The position numbers were made by a program, and so were the translations under genes. This document shows, in pieces, positions 6,662-13,232 of a stretch of DNA of 20,669 nt; positions within the stretch are counted from its first letter, which is position 1, and the number at the start of each line of letters is the position of its first letter. The stretch lies in NCBI GenBank assembly GCA_945910925.1, contig CAMDZX010000017.1, positions 1 to 20,669 on the forward strand, given 5' to 3'. The notes beneath the pieces are model-generated. The model saw only the letters and a program-made list of their open reading frames with translations, was not told the origin of the DNA and did not search any database. The stretch comes from an uncultured bacterium. Its GTDB lineage: Bacteria > Cyanobacteriota > Vampirovibrionia > Gastranaerophilales > Gastranaerophilaceae.

Positions 6662-7036
6662 ATGTTTTTAATGGATTTATTTACCCGTTGCCGTAAATGT
6701 CAACACGAGAGAGTACCTGTTAATGTAGAATTTAGTTATTGTCCCGATTGTGGTCAGCTTATCGAAAACGAATGGTATATCGTAAGATGTGCTTGTTGCG
6801 GTATTAAAGAGAAAGCGGTTATAAAAAACGGCGAAATCATGCCTGAAGCAAATTTCTGTCATAACTGCGGTGGGCATGAATACATTGTAGAAAAACTTCC
6901 GAAAATTAATTTTGTTGATATAAATTATGCCGTACTTGTCAGAAAAGCTGTTGAAGAATCAAAGCCTACGGAATTTACCCAATGTTGGGCAGAAAAAAAT
7001 GTGAGCAAACAATTATTGCTGCAACAACTCCGATAA
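6662..7036 (+). CDS. Zinc-ribbon protein with four CxxC knuckles
   Basis: A 124-residue small protein with four CxxC pairs: C10/C13 (CRKC), C27/C30 (CPDC), C43/C46 (CACC) and C66/C69 (CHNC). They are spaced as two zinc ribbons, each holding one zinc ion. The rest is a short helical tail (YAVLVRKAVEESKPTE, then NVSKQLLLQQLR). The function is not recognisable; such proteins usually bind nucleic acid or act as adaptors. I chose the ATG at 6662 because AGAGG (6652-6656) is five bases upstream. A GTG at 6656 falls within that site, and ATG 6671 is possible. Its last 62 bases overlap the 3' end of the convergent spmB-like gene. Confidence 0.7.
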   Translation: MFLMDLFTRCRKCQHERVPVNVEFSYCPDCGQLIENEWYIVRCACCGIKEKAVIKNGEIMPEANFCHNCGGHEYIVEKLPKINFVDINYAVLVRKAVEESKPTEFTQCWAEKNVSKQLLLQQLR

Positions 7037-7511
7037 TATCTGCAATAATCCCTGTAAGCATCGCATATCTTAGCTTTTTTATTCCGACCGAGCCAAAGTA
7101 AACGGCAAGGACATAAAAAGTTGTTTCCGAGCTTCCGACAATTACTGCGCATAATTTTGCAGCATAACTGTCAGGACCAAAATGGTGCGCAATATCCGAA
7201 AACAATCCTAAAGCAGCTGCACCTGAAAGAGAACGCACAATCATAACAGGCAGAGCTTCAACAGGTATCATGAACTTATGCAAAACAGGTGCAGAAAACT
7301 GTGCAAGCATATCAATAACGCCTGATGCTCTTAACATTGAAACTCCAACGATTATAGCCACAAGATACGGAATAATATTTACTGCAACTTTAAATCCGTC
7401 TTTTGCACCTTCCGTAAATTCTTCATAAATCGGAACTTTTTTAACAAGTCCGAGAGTTAAGATTACAAAAAGTATTACAGGGATAGCCCATAATGATATT
7501 AAGCTAATCAT
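6975..7511 (-). CDS. spmB: SpmB-like nucleoside-recognition (Gate) membrane protein
   Basis: A 178-residue integral membrane protein of the spore maturation protein B family (Gate domain). Family hallmarks are VPIYEEFTEGAKDGFKVAVNIIPYLVA (about 26-52), RSLSGAAALGLFSDIAHHFGPDSYAAK (about 93-120) and GSSETTFYVLAVYFGSVGIKK (about 126-146). Hydrophobic segments lie at 4-23, 44-60, 120-140 and 150-172. The ATG overlaps the upstream spmA-like stop as ATGA, so the two are translationally coupled and likely form a complex. The transported or sensed compound is unknown; despite the name, these pairs occur widely in non-spore-formers. The 3' end overlaps the zinc-ribbon gene on the other strand. Confidence 0.88.
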   Translation of the reverse strand: MISLISLWAIPVILFVILTLGLVKKVPIYEEFTEGAKDGFKVAVNIIPYLVAIIVGVSMLRASGVIDMLAQFSAPVLHKFMIPVEALPVMIVRSLSGAAALGLFSDIAHHFGPDSYAAKLCAVIVGSSETTFYVLAVYFGSVGIKKLRYAMLTGIIADIIGVVAAIIVCSHFFLPNIG

Positions 7512-8092
7512 TGATTATCCCTCCACAATTTACTGAACAATTTCGCAACAAGAATTGCCGAAATAAAGGCAATTGATGTAACAAGCATGGTTGGAGCAAT
7601 TATTTCAGTCGGATTTTTTGCACCCGCACCGACTAGTATGGCAATTACCGTTGCAGGAACAATTTGAAACCCTGCGGTACACATTGCAAGAAACATACAC
7701 ATCGAATTTGATGCGGTATCTTTTTGTTTATTTTCCTCCTGTAATTCCTCCATAACCTTTAGTCCGATAGGAGTTGCAGCATTTGCCAGCCCCAATGCAT
7801 TTGCAGAAAAACTTAGTGCAATATTTCCAAGTGCGGGTGAGTCTGGTGATATTTCATTAAACAACCATTTTGTTATGGGGCGTATAATTTTAGCTATCAA
7901 GTGAACAAGTCCTGATTTTTCGGCTATTCTCATCATACCAAGCCAAAACGCCATAATTCCGATTAGAGAAAATGCAATCTTAACTGATAATTCGGCTCCC
8001 GTAAGTATCGAATTCACGACATCGGATAATCTTCCGTTTATTGCACCGGCTATTAAGGATATAACGATTAAAAAATAAAATATATAGTTCAT
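7508..8092 (-). CDS. spmA: SpmA-like nucleoside-recognition (Gate) membrane protein
   Basis: About 194 residues, partner of the spmB-like gene that it overlaps by 4 bases. Family motifs: SILTGAELSVKIAFSLIGIMAFWLGMMRIAEKSGLV near the N-terminus, LGNIALSFSANALGLANAATPIGLKVMEEL in the middle, and ASNSMCMFLAMCTAGFQIVPATVIAILV near the C-terminus. Several transmembrane segments place it in the inner membrane. The start at 8092 (MNYIFYFLIV) is preferred over an upstream TTG at 8125, which would lie within the promoter. There is no good Shine-Dalgarno, and the -10 box ends nine bases before the ATG, so the mRNA would have almost no leader. Confidence 0.88.
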   Translation of the reverse strand: MNYIFYFLIVISLIAGAINGRLSDVVNSILTGAELSVKIAFSLIGIMAFWLGMMRIAEKSGLVHLIAKIIRPITKWLFNEISPDSPALGNIALSFSANALGLANAATPIGLKVMEELQEENKQKDTASNSMCMFLAMCTAGFQIVPATVIAILVGAGAKNPTEIIAPTMLVTSIAFISAILVAKLFSKLWRDNQ

Positions 8093-8101
8093 TTCAAAGC
8101 T

Positions 8102-8130
8102 ATAATAAAACAATTTTAGAAACAAGTAAA
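8102..8130 (-). promoter_or_regulatory. Promoter of the spmA-spmB pair
   Basis: On the minus strand: TTTACT (8130-8125), a 17-base spacer, TATTAT (8107-8102), then nine bases to the ATG at 8092. The predicted leader is 2-4 bases. Confidence 0.6.
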
Positions 8131-8159
8131 CCGTTTGTTATTTGAAATCTTATTACTCA

Positions 8160-8182
8160 AAAAGCTCGGACAATCCGAGCTT
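8160..8182. terminator. Strong 10-bp hairpin, terminator-like on the minus strand
   Basis: AAAGCTCGGA (8160-8169) pairs perfectly with TCCGAGCTTT (8173-8182) around CAA. On the minus strand it is followed by more T residues; on the plus strand the tail is weak. It insulates the spmA promoter from leftward transcription, although no leftward gene is visible upstream of it. Confidence 0.6.
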
Positions 8183-8828
8183 TATTAAAATCTTCTCCCT
8201 ACTTCTTATTTTTAAATTGATTTGTTAAAAAAATCTTAACTCTCCCCAAGTTTTGTAGCCATCACTCCCTTCCAAGTACATAGTTATGGTAGGCTAAGTC
8301 AGTCGGATTATCAAGTAAAAAAAACAGCATGAAAAATTTACAAATAACCATGCCCTGCGAGATTATTGAAACAAAAACCAAGTTTACAAACTTAATGAAC
8401 AAAAGTTAATGAATTTAAGTAAAAACATGCCTGTTATTAAATTGACAATAATTATTTTTTAAGAAATCCATAAATAATAGTGTTTGAAAAAACTTTTAAA
8501 AAAAACAACCAAATGTGAAGAAATATTATTATCAATTTAATATGGTATTTTTCGGTTATAAGTCATTGTTCATGAGAACTTCACGACTTGGCAACAGATT
8601 GTTAATATTTATTTAGTAAATTTTTGTATAAATTATAAAAATAATTCAATATTCAATCCTCATAAGAATTACATGGAATTATTACAAATTTTTGTTGTAA
8701 AAAAAATGTCATGCTTACACTTTTTAATTGTCTTTTATTAAACAATTTGCGATAATAATAATACAGACTCAACCGCAATAAATTTGAAAAGAATTTTCAA
8801 TTACATTATTGATAGGATGTCGAAATAG
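8183..8828. other. Long AT-rich gap with no recognisable gene
   Basis: Roughly 650 bases upstream of the cobalamin gene with no convincing frame on either strand. Notable items are a 14-bp palindrome AAGTTT-AC-AAACTT (8380-8393), followed by two copies of TTAATGAA (8392-8399, 8406-8413). A 26-codon frame at 8329-8409 (starting MKNLQITMPCEIIE) has no good ribosome site. I see no B12-box of a cobalamin riboswitch. Base composition is more AT-rich than in the flanking genes. Confidence 0.5.
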
Positions 8829-8856
8829 TTGATAAAAATTAAAATAAAATTATAAA
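8829..8856 (+). promoter_or_regulatory. Promoter of cobO
   Basis: TTGATA (8829-8834), a 16-base spacer and TATAAA (8851-8856), with a predicted start near 8863, just ahead of the GGAGGG ribosome site. Confidence 0.6.
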
Positions 8857-8884
8857 TGCAGTTAGTATTTTGGAGGGCATGTAG

Positions 8885-9418
8885 TTGTTAGAACATGGGT
8901 ATATACAAATCTATACCGGAGACGGAAAAGGTAAAACTACTGCGTCGCTTGGTTTGGCATTACGTGCATTGGGACATGGCTGGAAGGTATTAATAATCCA
9001 GTTTACAAAGGGAGATTGCGGGACATCTTACGGTGAGATAGTTTCTTCATCTAAGTTTTTACCGAACTTGGATGTCGTTCAGTTTGGAATGGACAGAGTT
9101 GTTTATTCTCATAATATATGTATGGATGACTATAAGGAAGCCAAGAAAGGCTGGGAATATGCAAAAGAAGCTATTAATAGCGGTGAATATCAATTGATAA
9201 TTCTTGACGAAATCAATATATGCGTTGCACTTGGTATGATTAAAGTTTCTGATGTAAAAAATGCTTTAATTAATAAACCGGAGAATTTAGAAATCGTACT
9301 TACAGGCAGATACGCACATCCTGAATTGCAGGCATTAGCACATCTTGTTACGGAGATGAAGCCTATCAAACATTACTTTGATATTGGTGTCATGGCAAGA
9401 CAGGGAATAGAATATTAA
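8885..9418 (+). CDS. cobO: Cob(I)yrinic acid a,c-diamide adenosyltransferase
   Basis: A 177-residue cytoplasmic enzyme of the CobA/CobO family. It transfers the 5'-deoxyadenosyl group of ATP to the reduced corrinoid, completing or salvaging coenzyme B12. Seen: an N-terminal Walker A loop GDGKGKTT (12-19) in YIQIYTGDGKGKTTASLGLALRALGHG, the Walker B-like LDEI (107-110), and the C-terminal TGRYAHPEL and MKPIKHYFDIGVMARQGIEY segments. Length matches the family. The start codon is TTG, set by GGAGGG (8872-8877) seven bases upstream; the nearby ATG at 8879 runs straight into TAG. It is transcribed alone, with its own promoter and terminator. No other cobalamin gene is in the window, which fits salvage of imported corrinoids, though the rest of the genome could hold more. 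Confidence 0.93.
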   Translation: MLEHGYIQIYTGDGKGKTTASLGLALRALGHGWKVLIIQFTKGDCGTSYGEIVSSSKFLPNLDVVQFGMDRVVYSHNICMDDYKEAKKGWEYAKEAINSGEYQLIILDEINICVALGMIKVSDVKNALINKPENLEIVLTGRYAHPELQALAHLVTEMKPIKHYFDIGVMARQGIEY

Positions 9419-9444
9419 TAACGAAGAGAGATGATTAATGAGGC

Positions 9445-9469
9445 AGAGAACCTTTTTGGTTCTCTTTTT
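9445..9469 (+). terminator. Rho-independent terminator of cobO
   Basis: AGAGAACC (9445-9452), loop TTTTT, GGTTCTCT (9458-9465), then TTTT. It lies 26 bases after the cobO stop and shows that the following gene cannot start at 9431. Confidence 0.88.
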
Positions 9470-9535
9470 ATTACGGTTGAATTAATATTCTGTTACATAC
9501 AAGCAAAAAAAAATTTTAGATTTTTTATATTGGAT

Positions 9536-11611
9536 ATGGAATTAAGTGTTGGTAATTATCAAAGCAATATTTCAAAACCTCAGGTCAGTTTTAAACGTAA
9601 ACTGCATGAGGATGAAAAACCAAAATATGAAGCTGATATAAATGAAGCGTTTAAGTATTTGGGTATAAAAAATCGTGCGCTTATTATTCATGGTTCTGTG
9701 TATCCTGATGCAAAGGAAGGATCAAAAAATCCCCATGATTCTTCGCCGATAATAAAAAATCATTATGTAGGTTCACCGTTCAGGCAGAGAGAATTCAATA
9801 AAATTGCTAAGATGCACGGGTTTAATTGTGTCCAGCTCGGACCAAACGGGGAATTATGTAAGGGTGATAATTCTCCATATAGAGCATCTATTTATGCAAA
9901 AAATCCTTTATTTATTGATTATGGTGAACTGACAACAGATAAATACGCAAATATTTTATCCGAAAAAGAAATAAATGATATAAATACAAAACCTGCGGTT
10001 TCGGGTCGCGATTATGAGATGTCCGATTTTGATGAAGCTAAAGAAGTATCAAATATTTTGATGAAAAAAGCATATAATAATTTCCGTTCAAAAATAAAAC
10101 AGGGAGATATAAAAGCAAAAAAACTTAATTCCGAATTTAATGTTTTCAAAGAAAAAAATAACGATTGGATAGAAAAATACGCCGTTGTTCATGTTTTATC
10201 GGATATTCATGGAACGGATAATTTTCATAAGTGGGATAACCCTATTGATAAACATCTGTTTAGTTTAATGAAAAAAGGTAATGAGAAAGCTAACGCACGT
10301 TTTGATGCAATAAAAAATCGTTCAAAAGATGATATTGAAGAATACATGTTTACTCAGTTTGTTGCCGACAGGCAAGAAAAGGATGATAAAGTTGAACGGG
10401 AAAAGGACGGAATAAAATTCATCGGAGATTTGCTTGTAGGTTTTTCTTACGCAGATGAACTTGTAAATGAAGATGCATTTAAATCTGATTGGAAAGTTGG
10501 TGCCGAATACGGTGGGCCGTGTAATTCTCCTCAAATATGGAACAATCCGCTTCCTGACCCTGATAAGTTGTTTAATGAGGACGGTTCATTGGGTGAATCG
10601 GGTAAGTTATTGTACAACAAAGTTTTAAAAGCGACTGAAAATGTTGAAAATATCCGTGTAGATAATGTTATGGGGTTAGTTGACCCATATGTATACAATG
10701 CAAAAACTGTTCATATGGTTGTAGGTGTTGATAACGGAATTACACATAATATTGCAGACAGAAATCAACTTTGGGGCGGGAATTTATCTTCACTGCCGGA
10801 GGTTGATTCAAACGGTAATTTCAAAAAAGTTTTGCACAATATCATAATTCCTGCAATGGAAGAAAATGGTATTAACCCGAAAGAAGCAGTTTGGGAGAAT
10901 TTGGGTGAGCAAACCGATACATTCAAATGGGTATTTGAACATGAAGAAAAGCTTCCGGGTATAATACTTCCGACAGGAGGGCGGACACAGGAATTGTGCT
11001 TTGATTGGGCACCTGTAAGAGATAAAGAAGGAAATATCAAAAAGGATAATAACGGAAATGAAATTTGGGAACAAACTGCACCAAAACCTGATTGGAGTTT
11101 AATAGGTTCACATGATAATATGCCGACTTTTAATTATCTTAATCAAAGTTGGATAAATGATAATAGGGGATGGGAGCCTGCTTATCTCGGAGGATTTTTG
11201 ATGCCAGATCCTGTAAAAACACACGAACGGGAAAGATTTACCGATGATATAAGAAGAAATCCAAGACTAAAATTAAAAGCAAAATATGCGGAATTGATGC
11301 GTGGAACAGAAAATATTCAAGTCACGTTTTCGGATATGTTTGCAATAGATAAAACTTATAATCCTCGTGATAACAGCTCTGATACTTGGAAAGTAAGACT
11401 GTCTGAGGATTATAATGATAAATATCATAAATATTTAATAACAGAAGAAAAACCCGTTATGAATATGCCGGAACTTATCGGAATGGCTGTCAGAGCAAAA
11501 GCCGGCATGATGGTCGCAAAGAATATTGAAACACCTGAAGATGCTTACCAAAAAGCAACTCCTATTATTGACAAAATGAAACACTGGGAAAATGTTCTTA
11601 AAGAAGAATAA
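9536..11611 (+). CDS. malQ: Divergent 4-alpha-glucanotransferase (GH77, MalQ-like)
   Basis: A 691-residue enzyme that should move maltodextrin segments between alpha-1,4-glucans in the cytoplasm. GH77 landmarks in order: SPYRASIYAKNPLFIDYGEL (113-132; MalQ has SPYSS...GNPL), IKFIGDLLVGFSYADE (293-308), IWNNPL (334-339), nucleophile D376 in RVDNVMG, acid/base E454 in WENLGE, and the third carboxylate D527 in SHDN. Spacing between the catalytic residues is longer than in E. coli MalQ (about 78 and 73 residues against about 48 and 52), so loops are inserted. The first 25 residues (MELSVGNYQSN, then QVSFKRKL) look like a lineage-specific tail. The longer frame from 9431 is rejected because it contains the cobO terminator. 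A weak promoter (TTACAT 9493-9498, TAGATT 9517-9522) ends close to the ATG; no strong Shine-Dalgarno is seen. Confidence 0.8.
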   Translation: MELSVGNYQSNISKPQVSFKRKLHEDEKPKYEADINEAFKYLGIKNRALIIHGSVYPDAKEGSKNPHDSSPIIKNHYVGSPFRQREFNKIAKMHGFNCVQLGPNGELCKGDNSPYRASIYAKNPLFIDYGELTTDKYANILSEKEINDINTKPAVSGRDYEMSDFDEAKEVSNILMKKAYNNFRSKIKQGDIKAKKLNSEFNVFKEKNNDWIEKYAVVHVLSDIHGTDNFHKWDNPIDKHLFSLMKKGNEKANARFDAIKNRSKDDIEEYMFTQFVADRQEKDDKVEREKDGIKFIGDLLVGFSYADELVNEDAFKSDWKVGAEYGGPCNSPQIWNNPLPDPDKLFNEDGSLGESGKLLYNKVLKATENVENIRVDNVMGLVDPYVYNAKTVHMVVGVDNGITHNIADRNQLWGGNLSSLPEVDSNGNFKKVLHNIIIPAMEENGINPKEAVWENLGEQTDTFKWVFEHEEKLPGIILPTGGRTQELCFDWAPVRDKEGNIKKDNNGNEIWEQTAPKPDWSLIGSHDNMPTFNYLNQSWINDNRGWEPAYLGGFLMPDPVKTHERERFTDDIRRNPRLKLKAKYAELMRGTENIQVTFSDMFAIDKTYNPRDNSSDTWKVRLSEDYNDKYHKYLITEEKPVMNMPELIGMAVRAKAGMMVAKNIETPEDAYQKATPIIDKMKHWENVLKEE

Positions 11612-11615
11612 AACA

Positions 11616-11665
11616 AAAAAATCGGAATGACAGGATTTGAACCTGCGACCCCCGCGACCCGAACA
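11616..11665 (-). repeat. Partial tRNA-Pro copy (3' half), att-like
   Basis: Fifty bases are identical to 16847-16896 and in the same orientation. They cover the T-rich tail, acceptor 3' side, T arm and anticodon-stem 3' side, up to the anticodon loop, where the match stops. After the break, sequence at about 11666-11693 weakly resembles the region upstream of the intact tRNA (TTCCTCT, then CAAAACRATACTT at 16968-16986). The fragment cannot fold into a tRNA. Confidence 0.85.
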
Positions 11666-12013
11666 TGTTATTTCCTCTTGCAAAACGATACTTCGCTTGA
11701 TTTTTACCGGTCTGTGTATTTTGCTTTCTCAAAAGCACTTCGCACTGTCTTGGATTATTGACAGTTCGAAAACCTCCATTCGTTAAGTTTTGCTATTGCA
11801 AAACAGCTACTCATTTCGATTTTCTCACTTGGACGGCGTTCCGTTCGCTATTGTTCACTCCAGCCTTGCCAAAATCCGCTCTGCCGACAATCCGCTTTTC
11901 AAGTCCGACCTAAGGTGTGTGAGAAACAGGTCGTGTGCGGGATAGCACACAACCTGTTTTGAAACCGTACCCCGGAAACAGTTATTAATTAAGATTAGAA
12001 ATAAATTCTATAA
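11666..12013. other. Non-coding stretch downstream of the WYL gene
   Basis: No gene is supported. The base composition is richer in GC than the flanking genes. Hairpins: GTTTTGC-TATT-GCAAAAC (11787-11804) and a long one at 11924-11959. A small frame that reads through the tRNA fragment is an artefact. Confidence 0.5.
11924..11959 (-). other. Fifteen-bp RNA hairpin downstream of the WYL gene
   Basis: Arms 11924-11938 and 11945-11959 pair over 15 positions around a 6-base loop. On the plus strand one position is a C-A mismatch; on the minus strand the same position becomes a G-U pair, so the fully paired structure belongs to a minus-strand transcript. There is no T run, so it is not a classical terminator; it could be a 3' stabilising or processing element of the WYL mRNA. 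Confidence 0.55.
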
Positions 12014-12976
12014 TTAGTAGTTTTTTAGATTTTCTTCCAAGTATTTTTTGTATTCTTCTTTCAATGATTTGGGTGCTAAGATTTTACATCCTGCGCCCCA
12101 TTTGAATACATGCCGGATAATTTCTTTACTTCCGCTTGCTTTGAATGTCAATGTATAACTTCCGTCTTTTTCAAATTTCCCTTTTTGTGTCGGGTGAAAG
12201 TTGAATTGGCTTGCTTCTTCCGCTAATTCAGGCGAAAAAGATAATTTAACATTCAAAATCTCTCCGTGGTAAACCCCAAACGACAAATTTGTATATTCTT
12301 GTAAATCAAAATCACCCTTATCAAAATTTTTGTCAGTCAATTTTAAGTCTTGGAATTTGTGCAAAAGATAGTTATAAATCCCATCACCTTTTGCCTTTTC
12401 TCTTGCAACAAGATAAACTTTTTCTCCATAAATCATACCCAAAGGCTCAATTGTTCGCTTTTTATCGTGATAAATGCCTGTAACAACTTTGGAGTGTTGA
12501 ACCGCATCACGGATAACCTCTAATGTTTCAAGGCTTATTTTATATTGTGGCATTTGACGTACCGCATAACCTTCTGTCTGCATATAAAGTTCTATATTAT
12601 TCTCAACTGAGGTTGAATGTTTGCGGTTTAAGGCTTTGAGTTTTTCAGCCGTTTTAGCAAGTTCTTCTTTCATTTCTTTGTTGGTGGTTCTGCGTTCGCA
12701 TTGCTCAATATTTGCAATTTCTTTGGGAGTAAATGTTATCAGATTTGAAATTGAATAATTAATAAATCCCCAATGTTTTTGAGTATCATCGGTTTCTATT
12801 TCATCAACTGACGGAAAAATACAAGTCAAGCTGTCACGCATACGTTCTGCTGTACGGCGTGAAACATTGTAGCGTTCTTCTATATCTTTTATTGTTACAC
12901 CCTGTAATTTTGATGACATAAAAATCGCCAAATCCAATATATCTGAAACTCTTGAATATCTCGGTTTATCTTGCAT
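12014..12976 (-). CDS. WYL-domain transcriptional regulator (YafY type)
   Basis: A 320-residue DNA-binding protein. An N-terminal winged helix-turn-helix (about 9-50) has VTIKDIEERYNVSRRTAERMRDSL as the recognition region. A linker follows, then a WYL domain (about 147-215) with GIYHDKKRTIEPLGMIYGEKVYLVAREKAKGD; the W of the signature is replaced (VYL at 187-189). A C-terminal WCX-like domain (about 235-320) follows. WYL domains bind nucleic acids or nucleotides and switch the regulator. The start is fixed by AAAAGGAG (12989-12982). It diverges from the small ORF and creD-like gene, and a palindrome lies in its promoter, so autoregulation and control of creD are plausible but inferred. WYL regulators are common in defence and mobile regions, which fits the tRNA-flanked location. 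Confidence 0.88.
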   Translation of the reverse strand: MQDKPRYSRVSDILDLAIFMSSKLQGVTIKDIEERYNVSRRTAERMRDSLTCIFPSVDEIETDDTQKHWGFINYSISNLITFTPKEIANIEQCERRTTNKEMKEELAKTAEKLKALNRKHSTSVENNIELYMQTEGYAVRQMPQYKISLETLEVIRDAVQHSKVVTGIYHDKKRTIEPLGMIYGEKVYLVAREKAKGDGIYNYLLHKFQDLKLTDKNFDKGDFDLQEYTNLSFGVYHGEILNVKLSFSPELAEEASQFNFHPTQKGKFEKDGSYTLTFKASGSKEIIRHVFKWGAGCKILAPKSLKEEYKKYLEENLKNY

Positions 12977-13004
12977 TTTTTCTCCTTTTGTATATTTTTA
13001 ATAA

Positions 13005-13033
13005 ATTTTAACATTTATTCACACATGTGTCCA
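13005..13033 (-). promoter_or_regulatory. Promoter of the WYL gene with palindromic operator
   Basis: On the minus strand: TGGACA (13033-13028), a 17-base spacer, TAAAAT (13010-13005). The perfect palindrome ACACATGTGT (13021-13030) overlaps the -35 box and the start of the spacer, a typical repressor position. Confidence 0.5.
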
Positions 13034-13082
13034 TTTTTGACGTGGTGGTATTTTAATATATTATTAAAAACCGGTGAATGAT

Positions 13083-13232
13083 ATGAGAAAAGAACTTAGA
13101 ACATACGATACAATTGGAGTTAGTGATTATGATGAATATTCATACTGCGAAAAAAATCAAATGTGTTATGAAAATGGTTATGATATCAATATGACATTGA
13201 AAGGAGTAGAAAATAAATGGAAGAACAAATAG
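13083..13232 (+). CDS. Small ORF of unknown function upstream of creD-like gene
   Basis: A 49-residue frame (starting MRKELRTYDTIGVSDYDEYSYCEKNQ) rich in Tyr, Asp and Glu, with two Cys and no hydrophobic segment. GGTGA (13073-13077) is five bases upstream of the ATG, the same arrangement as at the ribbon-helix-helix gene. Its end overlaps the creD-like gene by 16 bases, and the creD ribosome site lies inside it, so it could serve as a translational lead-in. No homologue is known to me. It may be a leader peptide or a small interacting protein. Confidence 0.45.
   Translation: MRKELRTYDTIGVSDYDEYSYCEKNQMCYENGYDINMTLKGVENKWKNK

Noticed and set aside
6975..8092. Sign of a spore-forming host from spmA and spmB.
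   Set aside because: This gene pair is widespread in bacteria that do not form spores, and no other sporulation gene is in the window.
8183..8884. Cobalamin riboswitch upstream of cobO.
   Set aside because: I looked for a B12-box-like sequence on the plus strand and did not see one; only AT-rich text and small palindromes are present.
9431..9535. Upstream extension of the glucanotransferase to 9431.
   Set aside because: The extension spans the cobO terminator hairpin, and its residues do not resemble GH77.
10765..11074. Minus-strand frames inside the glucanotransferase gene.
   Set aside because: They lie entirely within a well-supported gene, show no family motif and no ribosome site, and are shadow frames.
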